Shown: positions 1 through 7,883 of the stretch, in pieces
Layout of the letters: each line of letters opens with the position of its first letter
How positions within the stretch are numbered: position 1 is the first letter of the stretch
From: Amycolatopsis deserti
GTDB lineage: Bacteria > Actinomycetota > Actinomycetes > Mycobacteriales > Pseudonocardiaceae
DNA length: 64,000 nt
Assembly: GCF_014653945.1 (NCBI RefSeq)
Contig: NZ_BNAU01000001.1
Location: 1,426,001-1,490,000, forward strand
Direction: 5' to 3'
The notes under the pieces: model-generated
What the model was told of the DNA's origin: nothing
Seen by the model: only the letters and a program-made list of their open reading frames with translations
Database searches by the model: none
Translations under genes and position numbers: made by a program

Positions 1-1214
1 GTGCGCCGGTGGACGCGCAGCACCTCGGTGAGCTGGGTGCCCATCCGCAGCGCGGGGTTGAACGTCGATCCGGGGTCCTGGTAGACGAGGCTCACCGTCT
101 CGGCCATGCGGGCCGGGGCGACCGGCGCGGACAGGTCGAGCTCGCCCAGGGACAGGCGCGTGGCGCGCACCGTGAGGCCGTCGGGCAGCAGCTGGGCCAG
201 CGCCATCGCGGTCAGGGTCTTGCCCGACCCGCTCTCCCCCACGATGCCGACCACCTCACCGTCGCCGACGCCGAAGGAAATGCCCTTGACCAGCTCCTTG
301 TCCGCGGAGCTGATCCGCAGGTCGCGGACCTCGACCAGCCGGTCCCCGGATCGCGCGGCCTGCCCCGGTGCGCCGGAGCCGCGGACCGCTCGCGCGGCGG
401 TCCGCGGATTGGCCCTGGCCGCGAGCCCGTCGCCGATCAGCACGGCCGCCAGTCCGGTCAGCACGATGAGCACGGCGGGCCCCACCATCTGGGCCGGACG
501 GCCGGCGAGCAGGGACGGCAGCGCCTCGTTGAGCAGCTTTCCCCAGTCGTAGCCGGGCGCCTGCACGCCCAGTCCGACGAACGACAGCGCCGAGATGGCG
601 GTCAGGGTCTGGGCGAAGGTCGACGCCGAGAGCACCAGCAACGGCTCCGCCATGTTGGGCAGCATGTGCCGCACGGCGACGCGCATCGGGCCGACGCCGA
701 GCAGCCTGGCCGTGGAGACGTACTCCTGCTGCGAGATGCGGGCGGCGAGGTTGGCGGTCAGGCGCGCGAAGTACGGTATGCCGGCGACGCCGATCGCCAC
801 CACCGCCGAGCTCGCGCCCGCGCCGAGCACCGCGGCCACGACCAGCGCCAGCAGCAGGCCGGGGAAGGCGACCATCGCGTCGATCACGCGCAGGCTCACC
901 TCGCGGGCGCGCGGCCGCATGAGCCAGACGGCGGTGCCCGCGAACACGCCGAGGACGACCGCGATGACGGTGGCGGCGACCGTCATCAGCAGGGTCAGCC
1001 GGGTGGCGACGAGGCTGCGCAGCAGCACGTCGTGTCCTGCCGCGTCGGTGCCCAGCAGGTGGTCGCCGGAGGGCGGGGCGAACCGGGGGCCGAGGACGTC
1101 GGCGGCGGCGCCGGACAGGACGGGCGCGGCGACGGCGATCACGACGACGGCGGCGAGCAGGACCAGGCCGATCACCAGCCCCGGCCCGGTGGCGCGGCGG
1201 TCACGCGCAGACAT
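1..1214 (-). CDS. ABC transporter permease-ATPase fusion (DppC-DppD type), partial
   Basis: Fusion of an inner-membrane peptide/nickel-type importer permease with its own ATPase; the 3' end lies outside the window. The ATG at 1214 overlaps the end of the DppB-like gene by 14 nt. The first ~270 residues are DppC-like: an N-terminal membrane segment, a GTDAAGHDVLLR stretch typical of the family, and several more hydrophobic helices. After a short linker rich in Ala/Arg/Gly comes an ABC domain with Walker A GESGSGKT and a Q-loop (VYQDPGSTFNP). Peptide importers usually encode permease and ATPase separately, although such fusions occur in actinobacteria. The substrate is probably an oligopeptide, inferred from family only. 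The Walker B and signature motifs are not visible because the gene is cut. Confidence 0.85.
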   Translation of the reverse strand, partial: MSARDRRATGPGLVIGLVLLAAVVVIAVAAPVLSGAAADVLGPRFAPPSGDHLLGTDAAGHDVLLRSLVATRLTLLMTVAATVIAVVLGVFAGTAVWLMRPRAREVSLRVIDAMVAFPGLLLALVVAAVLGAGASSAVVAIGVAGIPYFARLTANLAARISQQEYVSTARLLGVGPMRVAVRHMLPNMAEPLLVLSASTFAQTLTAISALSFVGLGVQAPGYDWGKLLNEALPSLLAGRPAQMVGPAVLIVLTGLAAVLIGDGLAARANPRTAARAVRGSGAPGQAARSGDRLVEVRDLRISSADKELVKGISFGVGDGEVVGIVGESGSGKTLTAMALAQLLPDGLTVRATRLSLGELDLSAPVAPARMAETVSLVYQDPGSTFNPALRMGTQLTEVLRVHRR

Positions 1215-2220
1215 GCGATCCTCCGAGGGTGCGGCGGTCGATCAGCCCGAGCAGAACGTCGACCAGCAGGTTGACCAGCGCGGCGATCAGGCCGATGACG
1301 AGCACCATGCCCTGGATGACCGGGTAGTCGCGGTCGAGGATCGCCTTGATGACGCCACTGCCGAGGCCGGGCAGCGCGAACACGGATTCGATGATGATCG
1401 CGCCGCCGATCATGCCGGTCAGCACCAGGCCGCTGAGGGTGAGCGTGGTGGTCAGCAGGTTCGGCAGCGCCCAGCGCACGTGCCTGCGCATCGCAGGCAG
1501 GCGCCAGCCGCGTGCGGTGCGCATGTAGTCGGCCTCCAGGACGACGGCCGTTTCGCGGCGCACGACCCGCGCGACCGTGCAGATCGGGCCGATCACGATC
1601 GCCGCGACGGGCAGGATGAACGAGGCTGCGCCGTAGCGGGGTGTGTAGGCGGGCGGGAACAGTTCGACCAGCCCGATGCCGCGGGCGCACACCACGACCA
1701 GGAACGAGGCCATGATGTAGCCGGGGACGGAGTCGAGGAACCCGGTGGTGACGCCGAAGGTGGTGTCCAGGCCCTTGCGGCGGCCGCCGCGGGTGGCGAC
1801 GCCCACGACCATGCCGAGCGGGATCGCCACGAGCAGGACCACGACGATCCCGGCGAGGGCGATGGTGGCGGTGAAGGGCAGGCGGTTGAACACGATCGTC
1901 TCGACCGGCTGCCGGTACATGAACGAGGTGCCGAGGTCGCCGTGCAGGATGTTGCCGACGTAGCCGGTGAACTGGTCCCACAGCGGCAGGTCCAGGCCCA
2001 GCTGGTGACGCACCTGGGCGATCTCGTCGGGGCCGGCGTCGGCGCCTGCGAGTGCCGTGGCCGGGTCGCCGGGGATGAGCTGCACGATCAGGAACGACAC
2101 GACCAGCAGGGCGAGGAAGATCGCGGCGAGACCGGCCAGCCGCCGCGCGGCGAAACGCAGCCAGGCCGCGGCCGTGCCCGACCGGGCGGCGGGCTTCGGT
2201 GGTGCGGGTGTGGTGGACAT
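1201..2220 (-). CDS. ABC transporter permease, DppB/OppB type
   Basis: Integral membrane permease (339 aa) of a peptide/nickel-type ABC importer. A Pro/Ala-rich N-terminus precedes the first helix (FLALLVVSFLIVQLIPGDPA), where the IPGDPA signature of DppB/OppB proteins is visible. A typical cytoplasmic EAA-like loop follows (EADYMRTARGWRLPAM). It ends inside the start region of the downstream permease-ATPase fusion and begins 18 nt after the substrate-binding lipoprotein gene, so the three genes form one operon transcribed leftwards. Confidence 0.9.
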   Translation of the reverse strand: MSTTPAPPKPAARSGTAAAWLRFAARRLAGLAAIFLALLVVSFLIVQLIPGDPATALAGADAGPDEIAQVRHQLGLDLPLWDQFTGYVGNILHGDLGTSFMYRQPVETIVFNRLPFTATIALAGIVVVLLVAIPLGMVVGVATRGGRRKGLDTTFGVTTGFLDSVPGYIMASFLVVVCARGIGLVELFPPAYTPRYGAASFILPVAAIVIGPICTVARVVRRETAVVLEADYMRTARGWRLPAMRRHVRWALPNLLTTTLTLSGLVLTGMIGGAIIIESVFALPGLGSGVIKAILDRDYPVIQGMVLVIGLIAALVNLLVDVLLGLIDRRTLGGSHVCA

Positions 2221-2238
2221 GGCGGGGTGACCTTCCGG

Positions 2239-3774
2239 CTAGCGGACGATGCGGAGCGTGGCGGGGTCGAGGTAGTCGTCGAACTGGCGGATGCTGACGC
2301 CGTCGACGGCGAACGTCGTGGACGGGAGTGTCGCCAGCGGGATGGCGTCGATGCGGCGCAGGAAGGACTCCTGCGCCGCCTGCAGCCGGTCGCACTGCGC
2401 GGCGCGGTCGGTCTGGGCCATCGCCTGGGTGAGGTGGGCGTAGCCCTCGTCGTTGACGTCGCCGGTCTTGTTGCGGCCGCCCTGGTCGGTGGGCGGTCCC
2501 ATGACGCGCAACAGCGACGAGGTGAGGGTGCCCATCAGGTTGTTGTCGCCCTGGATGTCGATGTCCCAGCCGGTGGCGGCGGCGGTCACGGTGCTCCAGG
2601 TGGCGTTGTCGAGCGAGGCGAGGGTGACGATCGCGCCGGCGTTGCGCAGCGCTTCGGCCACGTAGTCGTTGCCGCCCTGCAGCAGGTTCGTCCCGGCGAT
2701 CCGGATCGGCAGTCCGCTCAGCTGACGGCGGGCGGCGGCGAGGTCGGGGGCGATCAGCAGGGACGGGTCGGTGTTGGCGCACAGCACCTTCGCCGAGCCG
2801 ACGGACAGCGTGGTGCTGCCGCGCGCGCCGCTGATGATGTCGCTGAAGATCTGGGCGTCGACGGCCTGGCCGACGGCCCGGCGGAGGTCCTCCCGGCCCG
2901 CGAAGACCGAGCCCGGCCGCTCGTTGAAGGCGAGGTAGGTGGTGGTGTTGTCGGCGGTGGTCGAGGTGAACCGGGAGTTGCCGTCGAACCGCCGTACGCT
3001 CTCGTCGCCGATGGTGCCGACGTCGAGGCCGCCCGCCAGCAGCTGCGTGGCGATCGTGGAGTAGTCGCTGATGGGCGTGAAGTTGACGTGCCGGGCCGGC
3101 CTGCCCTCCAGCGGCGTCGCGAACGCCGGCCACGCGTCGTAGCCGGCGCGCAGCGTCAGGTCGTAGTTCACCGCGGGCTGGGAGGAGGCCAGCGTGTACG
3201 GGCCGGAGAACGCGCCGGACGCGGTGCCCTGGCCGAGTCCGGCGAGATCGGCCAGGCCCGCCGGGCACACGATCCCGGCCTGGGGCAGCGCGAGACCGGT
3301 GAGGAAGTCCGCCCACGGCTTGGTCAGCTCGGCGCGGACGGTGCCGGCGGCGTCGTCGGCGGTGAACGTCGCCTTCGCCGTGCCCAGCGCCAGGGTCCGG
3401 GCGACCGAACCGGTCTGCGGGGAGACGAACCGGTTCAGCGACGCGGCCACCACCGACGGCGTGATCGGGGTGCCGTCGGAACAGGTGAGACCACCGCGGA
3501 GGGTGAACGAGTAGTGCGCGGCGTCTTCGGCGGTCCAGCTCGCGGCGATGCCGGGTGCCAGGGTGTTGCCCTGGTCCTTGCGCACCAGCGTGTCGAACAG
3601 CATCCGCACGACGGTGTAGTCGTCGCCGCTTTTGGCCAGTGCCGGGTCGAAGGTCGCCGGATCGGTGTTCAAGGACATGTAGATCGTGTCCGGGGATCCC
3701 TCGCCCACGCCACACCCGGCGGCGGTCAGGCACATCAGGGCGGCGACCGCGGTCGCCCTCGTTCGACGGAACAC
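2239..3774 (-). CDS. ABC transporter substrate-binding lipoprotein, SBP family 5
   Basis: Extracellular solute-binding protein (511 aa) for the peptide-type importer encoded downstream. The GTG at 3774 is chosen because GGAGG lies just upstream; it gives a short Arg-rich n-region, a hydrophobic core and a lipobox (LTAAGCG), so the mature protein would be lipid-anchored at Cys. The body has SBP_bac_5 features: NTDPATFDPALAKSGDD near the N-terminus, a W-T-A-E-D motif followed by a predicted beta-rich lobe, and late Tyr/Trp-rich segments. A longer reading with an upstream ATG would bury the signal peptide and is less likely. First gene of the operon. Confidence 0.9.
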   Translation of the reverse strand: MFRRTRATAVAALMCLTAAGCGVGEGSPDTIYMSLNTDPATFDPALAKSGDDYTVVRMLFDTLVRKDQGNTLAPGIAASWTAEDAAHYSFTLRGGLTCSDGTPITPSVVAASLNRFVSPQTGSVARTLALGTAKATFTADDAAGTVRAELTKPWADFLTGLALPQAGIVCPAGLADLAGLGQGTASGAFSGPYTLASSQPAVNYDLTLRAGYDAWPAFATPLEGRPARHVNFTPISDYSTIATQLLAGGLDVGTIGDESVRRFDGNSRFTSTTADNTTTYLAFNERPGSVFAGREDLRRAVGQAVDAQIFSDIISGARGSTTLSVGSAKVLCANTDPSLLIAPDLAAARRQLSGLPIRIAGTNLLQGGNDYVAEALRNAGAIVTLASLDNATWSTVTAAATGWDIDIQGDNNLMGTLTSSLLRVMGPPTDQGGRNKTGDVNDEGYAHLTQAMAQTDRAAQCDRLQAAQESFLRRIDAIPLATLPSTTFAVDGVSIRQFDDYLDPATLRIVR

Positions 3775-4044
3775 GGATCCTCCATCAACACCGGCTGAAC
3801 AAGTGGCGACGAGAGTAGGTCGCCCGCACCGCATCGCGACGTTCCGCATCGGACGACGCAGGAAAATGTCCGATGTCGCGCCGTTTCCGCATGATCCTGC
3901 GCCACGGCGGGAAAACCGGGATCGCGCACGCGTCGGGGCCGGGGGACCGCGGTTCCCCGGCCGTGACGCGTGGCTTTTCAGGGTGCGGCGGGATCACCCG
4001 CCGCACCCGCGCGCGGTCCGGTGGGCGGACCGCGCGCACGTGGA

Positions 4045-4395
4045 TCAGCGCCGGTCGCGTGCCCACTCGCCGCACAGGCGGACAATGTCTTCGGGCGTGG
4101 CTGGTCGCCGCGGTCGGCCTCGGTGATCAGCCGGCCGTCGAAGTCCGCGGGCAGTGCGGCCAGCGTGGCGGACGTGTCCCGGTCCGGCCCACAGCCCGGC
4201 CAGGACGGTCTTGCGGCAATCCCAGCCCTCCGCCTTGCCCCGCTCGGCGACCGCGGCGCGGAAGTCCTTGACGTGCAAGGCGCGAACGCGGTCGCGGTAG
4301 TCGTGGATCAGGTTGAGGTAGCGATCCACGGCGGCGGGTCGATCGCGATGCGCGTGCGGGTTCCTCCCGCGGCGCCGAGCGAGCACAGTGGACAC
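4045..4395 (-). pseudogene. Remnant of xylose isomerase-like TIM-barrel protein (IolE type)
   Basis: The minus strand encodes a recognisable but broken C-terminal part of a sugar-phosphate isomerase/inosose dehydratase-type TIM barrel. One frame gives RYLNLIHDYRDRVRALHVKDF, with the conserved HVKD strand. The similarity then moves to a second frame (LAALPADFDGRLITEADRGDQ, where families have a D-F-x-G-W-x-V-E motif) and back to the first for TPEDIVRLCGEWARDR. At least two indels are therefore needed to read it, and no intact N-terminal half is present. It lies beside another remnant (ROK regulator), which points to a decayed sugar-catabolic locus. Assignment is from motif recognition only. 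Confidence 0.6.
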
Positions 4396-4433
4396 ACGAT
4401 GGCGGCTTTTTTTCGATCACCGGCGTTTTCCGG

Positions 4434-4600
4434 TCAGGACGCGGCAAGCAGCCGGGCGACGCCGCTCGTGCTGAACACCTGCCGGAAGGCGAGCACGGTG
4501 GCCCCGATGAGCGCGGCCCGCCCGCCCAGCCGGCTCGTGGTGATCACCAGCTTGCGCGTGGCCAGGCTCGGCGCCCTCCTGCACCGCGCCAGCGCACCGA
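4434..4600 (-). pseudogene. C-terminal remnant of ROK-family regulator/sugar kinase
   Basis: About 50 codons on the minus strand (TTSRLGGRAALIGATVLAFR and a short Ala/Leu tail before the stop) look like the extreme C-terminus of ROK proteins, where a strand with S-x-LG-x-x-A-x-x-GA precedes the final helix. Upstream the frame becomes Arg/Pro-rich and meaningless, and the next real gene begins at 4631, so only the tail survives. Together with the broken isomerase at 4045-4395 it suggests deletion of a sugar operon. Confidence 0.45.
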
Positions 4601-4630
4601 TCTCATCCGGGCACGTCAGGCGCGTCCCGC

Positions 4631-5440
4631 TCAGCGAACCACACCCCGCAGGAACGGCAGGACCGCCGCGGCGACGTCCTCGGCTTTGTCCTCCATGAGC
4701 GCGACCGTGCCGCCCTCGATGACGGCCCGGTGCACCGCCGCGGCGCCGGTGAGGTGGCGGGCCAACGGGTCCAGCGCGGGCAGCGCGAACGGGTCGCCGC
4801 CGCCGGCGAGCAGCAGGACCGGTGCGGTGACCTGCCCGATGCGCTGCTCCATCTGGTACCGCGCGCACGCGAGGTGGCCTTCGCGGGGATCGACGCCGGG
4901 AGCGAGCGCGTCCCGGACGAAGCGGTCCAGCAGGGCGGTCGCGCCGGGCGGGTAGTGGGGGCGACGCTGGTCCCACCAGGTGAGCAGGTGGCGGCCGCCG
5001 GGGTCGCGGGCCGCGTCGTCGACCCCGGCACCGGCGGCGTGCGAGGCGCGGTAGGCCGCGTCGGCCCACGGGGTGGACGACAGCACGAGCGCGGAGACCC
5101 GGCCGGGCGCCGCGGCGGCGATCTCGACCGCCACCGCGCCGCCGGTGTGGTGACCGAGCACGGCGGCCCGTGCCACGCCGAGTGCGTCCAGCGCGGCGAG
5201 CGTGCCCCGCGCGTAGTCCTCGATCCGCTGCGGCGCGGGCAGCGGTGTGCTGTTGCCGAAGCCCGGCATGTCGATGGCGATGGTGCGGTGGCCGGCGGCC
5301 AGAAGCGGTTGCAGCTCACGGAACTCGTCGAGCGAACGCGGGGTCTGGTGGAGCAGGAGGACGGCCGGCCCGTCCCCCTGCTCGGCGTAGTGCACCTGAC
5401 CGCCCGGGACGGCGGCGTACCCGTAGCGGACGGTGTTCAC
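4631..5440 (-). CDS. Alpha/beta-hydrolase fold protein with altered nucleophile motif
   Basis: A 269-aa alpha/beta-hydrolase-fold protein. The oxyanion region (LLLHQTPRS), the D-M-P-G-F-G-N-S turn and a late LLLAGGGDPFALP acid-loop are visible. The nucleophile elbow reads LGHHTGGAVA, so the position normally held by Ser in G-x-S-x-G is His. It may therefore not be an ordinary esterase, or the chemistry differs. The GTG start at 5440 overlaps the stop of the upstream MHS transporter as GTGA, so the two are translationally coupled. The partner transporter and the adjacent IclR gene suggest uptake and processing of a small organic acid or aromatic; substrate unknown. Confidence 0.8.
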   Translation of the reverse strand: MNTVRYGYAAVPGGQVHYAEQGDGPAVLLLHQTPRSLDEFRELQPLLAAGHRTIAIDMPGFGNSTPLPAPQRIEDYARGTLAALDALGVARAAVLGHHTGGAVAVEIAAAAPGRVSALVLSSTPWADAAYRASHAAGAGVDDAARDPGGRHLLTWWDQRRPHYPPGATALLDRFVRDALAPGVDPREGHLACARYQMEQRIGQVTAPVLLLAGGGDPFALPALDPLARHLTGAAAVHRAVIEGGTVALMEDKAEDVAAAVLPFLRGVVR

Positions 5441-6765
5441 GCCGCGCCCTCGCGGGCCGCGACCGGCGCCGGGTCGTCGGCACGCTCGGCGCGAGAGCGC
5501 GTTTCCGGCGCCAGCGCGACCGAAATCGCCGTCACCACACCCAGTCCCACGAGGAACAGCGCCACCGGCCAGGACGCGCCGCTCCAGGCGAGCAGCGCGG
5601 TGGCGATGATCGGGGAGAACCCACCGGCCACGGTGGACGCCAGCTCGTGCCCGAGCGCCATCCCGCTGTAGCGCACCTTCGCGTCGAACAGTTCGGTGAA
5701 GAACGCCGGCTGGGGGCCGATCATCGCGCCGTGGCAGACGACCACCGCGACGAACACCGCGAGGAACACCAGCACCGGACGGCCGGTGTCGATCAGGGCG
5801 AAGAACGGGTAGGCCCACAGCACCAGCGCGATCGCGCCGCCGAGGTACACCGGACGGCGCCCGATCCGGTCGGACAGCGCACCCCACAGCGGCATCGCGA
5901 ACGACTCCACCAGCATGCCCACCACCACCGCGACGAGCGCGGTGTTCCGGTTCACCCCCGCGGTGGCGGCGTAGGACAGGGTGAAGGTCAGGAAGACGTA
6001 GGACGCGCCGTTCTCCGCCAGCCGGGCGCCGAAGGTCACCAAGACGGCTTTCGGGTGCTGCCGCAGCGCCTGCAGGGCGGGGATCCGCGGCGGCTTCCCG
6101 GTCTGCTCCACGCGCTGGAACGCCGGGGTCTCCATGATGCGCATGCGGATCGTCAGGCCCACCGCGGTGAGCACGATGCCGGCCAGGAACGGGATCCGCC
6201 AGCCCCAGGACAGAAAGGCCGCATCAGTCATCAGCCCCGACACCAGCGCGTACGCCGAGGCCGACAGCACGAATCCGAACCCGATCCCGGACTGGCTCCA
6301 CGCCGAGTAGAAGCCCCGCCGGTGCGCGGGCGCGTGTTCGCTCACGATGAGCACGCCGCCGCCCCACTCGCCGCCGACCGCGATGCCCTGCACGACGCGC
6401 AGGACGATCAGCAGCACCGCGGCCCACACCCCGATGCTGGAGTACGTGGGCAGAACACCGATCAGGAACGTCGCCACGCCCATCACCACGAGGGTGATCA
6501 CGAGCATCGACTTGCGGCCGAGCCGGTCGCCGAAGTGCCCGAACACCAGCCCGCCGAGCGGGCGCGCCAGGAATCCGACCGCGTTGGTGCCGAACGCGGC
6601 GATGGTGCCCACGAGCGGGTCGAACGCGGGGAAGAACAGCTTGTTGAACACCAGCGCCGCGGCGGTGCCGTAGAGGAAGAAGTCGTACCACTCCAGCGCG
6701 CTGCCCACGAGGCTGGCGACCGCGGCCTTGCGTACCTCTCCCCTGGTCGGGACTGTCTTCGTCAC
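5437..6765 (-). CDS. MFS transporter, metabolite:H+ symporter (MHS) family
   Basis: Cytoplasmic-membrane proton symporter (442 aa) of the MHS branch, which includes ShiA, ProP and KgtP-like carriers. The GTG at 6765 follows GGAGG by a normal spacing. The N-terminus has the family hallmark ASLVGSALEWYDFFLYGTAA, and the loop 2-3 signature GHFGDRLGRKSML is intact; about twelve hydrophobic segments follow. It is first in a two-gene operon with the alpha/beta-hydrolase-like gene and is divergent from an IclR regulator, with a 17-bp operator-like element between them. This context suggests import of an organic acid used by the catabolic island to the right. Confidence 0.9.
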   Translation of the reverse strand: MTKTVPTRGEVRKAAVASLVGSALEWYDFFLYGTAAALVFNKLFFPAFDPLVGTIAAFGTNAVGFLARPLGGLVFGHFGDRLGRKSMLVITLVVMGVATFLIGVLPTYSSIGVWAAVLLIVLRVVQGIAVGGEWGGGVLIVSEHAPAHRRGFYSAWSQSGIGFGFVLSASAYALVSGLMTDAAFLSWGWRIPFLAGIVLTAVGLTIRMRIMETPAFQRVEQTGKPPRIPALQALRQHPKAVLVTFGARLAENGASYVFLTFTLSYAATAGVNRNTALVAVVVGMLVESFAMPLWGALSDRIGRRPVYLGGAIALVLWAYPFFALIDTGRPVLVFLAVFVAVVVCHGAMIGPQPAFFTELFDAKVRYSGMALGHELASTVAGGFSPIIATALLAWSGASWPVALFLVGLGVVTAISVALAPETRSRAERADDPAPVAAREGAA

Positions 6766-6842
6766 CCTGGACCTCCACTGTGCCGTGTCACCGGTTGGTG
6801 CACGGCAGTGTTCGCGGTCACGGCGCGGCGACCTACCCCGCT

Positions 6843-6859
6843 GGTCCGGCAGGCGGACC
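6843..6859. promoter_or_regulatory. IclR-type operator candidate, copy 1
   Basis: GGTCCGGCAGGCGGACC, with 6-bp inverted ends GGTCCG/CGGACC, sits in the divergent region between the MHS transporter and the first IclR gene. It matches the consensus of five other copies at both ends and differs only at the three central bases. Confidence 0.5.
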
Positions 6860-6989
6860 CGGCTACCCGATGGTTGCACGACCGGTGTTCCGGAAACGTT
6901 CGCGTAACCGCGGATGAACGCGCACTGGACTCGGCTCCGTCAGGCTGGTGATAATCACGCTCGATCCCGGCCCCGGTGAGGAGGCGCCC

Positions 6990-7823
6990 ATGTCGTCGCA
7001 GGATGCCGCCCGCCCGAAGTCGGTGCTCGGCAAGGCCCAGCTGCTGCTCGGCGCGTTCGAATCGGGCGCCTACCAGCTGGGGCTGACCGAGCTGAGCCGC
7101 CGCTCCGGGGTGCCCAAGGCCTCGGCTTACCGGCTGGCCCAGGAGCTGGTCGAGTGGGGGCTGCTGGAGCGGCGTGGCGACTGCTACCAGCTCGGGTTGC
7201 GCGTGTTCGAGCTCGGGCAGCGCGTGCCGGCCTCCGCGGTGCTGCGCGCCGTCGCCCGGCCCGCGCTGGCCGACCTCTTCGCGGCCACCCGCGCCACCAT
7301 CCACCTGGCCGTGCTCGACGGCGGGCACGTGCTGTTCCTGGAGAAGGTGGCCGGTGAGGCCAACATCCACTCGCACTCGCGCATCGGCGGGCGCCTGCCC
7401 GCGCCGAGCACGGCGACGGGCAAGGTGCTGCTGTCCACGGCGCCCGACCTCGACGAGCAGCTGGACCACTACGGCCGGGCCGGGCTGCCGCACCTGACCT
7501 CCCGGACCGTGTCGTCCGTGGACGAGTTGCACAAGCAGCTGGTGGCCGTCCGCGCCCAGGGGTTCGCCCTCGAGATCGAGGAGACGATGCCCGGCGTCGG
7601 CAGCCTGGCCGTCCCGGTGACCGGCGCCGACGGCACGGTGCACGCGGCGGTGTCCACCACCGCGCCGGTGTCGCGCCTGGTGCCGCGGCGGCTGCTGCCC
7701 GAGCTGCGCTCCGCCGCCGCCACCATCGCCCGTGCGCTGGACCGGGCGTTGCTGACCGCGTCCGAGGTGCGCAACGAGCCGTTCACGGTGGCGCCCGCCC
7801 CGGTGAAACGGGTGGCCGGCTGA
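6990..7823 (+). CDS. IclR-family transcriptional regulator (copy 1)
   Basis: 277-aa IclR regulator. Start ATG 6990 follows GGTGAGGAGG. The N-terminal winged helix is clear (LTELSRRSGVPKASAYRLAQ), followed by the IclR effector-binding domain with ATRATIHLAVLDGGHVLFLEKV and a GRLPAPSTATGKVLL segment. It is divergent from the MHS transporter and followed by the CoA ligase. A second IclR protein at 20347-21099 shares strikingly similar blocks (SVLGK-Q-L, LTELSRRSGV-KAS, ATGKVLL). Both flank copies of the same 17-bp element, so they probably control the island jointly or respond to related ligands (inference). Confidence 0.92.
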   Translation: MSSQDAARPKSVLGKAQLLLGAFESGAYQLGLTELSRRSGVPKASAYRLAQELVEWGLLERRGDCYQLGLRVFELGQRVPASAVLRAVARPALADLFAATRATIHLAVLDGGHVLFLEKVAGEANIHSHSRIGGRLPAPSTATGKVLLSTAPDLDEQLDHYGRAGLPHLTSRTVSSVDELHKQLVAVRAQGFALEIEETMPGVGSLAVPVTGADGTVHAAVSTTAPVSRLVPRRLLPELRSAAATIARALDRALLTASEVRNEPFTVAPAPVKRVAG

Positions 7824-7825
7824 GC

Positions 7826-7842
7826 GGTCCGCTGACCGATCC
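7826..7842. promoter_or_regulatory. IclR-type operator candidate, copy 2
   Basis: GGTCCGCTGACCGATCC, the reverse orientation of the consensus with three mismatches, lies directly between the IclR stop and the CoA-ligase start, where it could control the ligase transcript. Confidence 0.5.
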
Positions 7843-7883
7843 GGCTGCTTGGCCGCACCCGCGGCCCGCCCGACGATCACCGG

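Noticed and set aside
595..3798. A very long plus-strand open frame opposite the ABC importer genes.
   Set aside because: Composition is Arg/Gly/Asp/His-rich with no domain, as expected for antisense of GC-rich genes. The minus strand has clear lipoprotein and permease motifs.
4400..4440. A T7 run beside a small inverted repeat, considered as a terminator.
   Set aside because: The hairpin is on the wrong side of the T-run for either strand.
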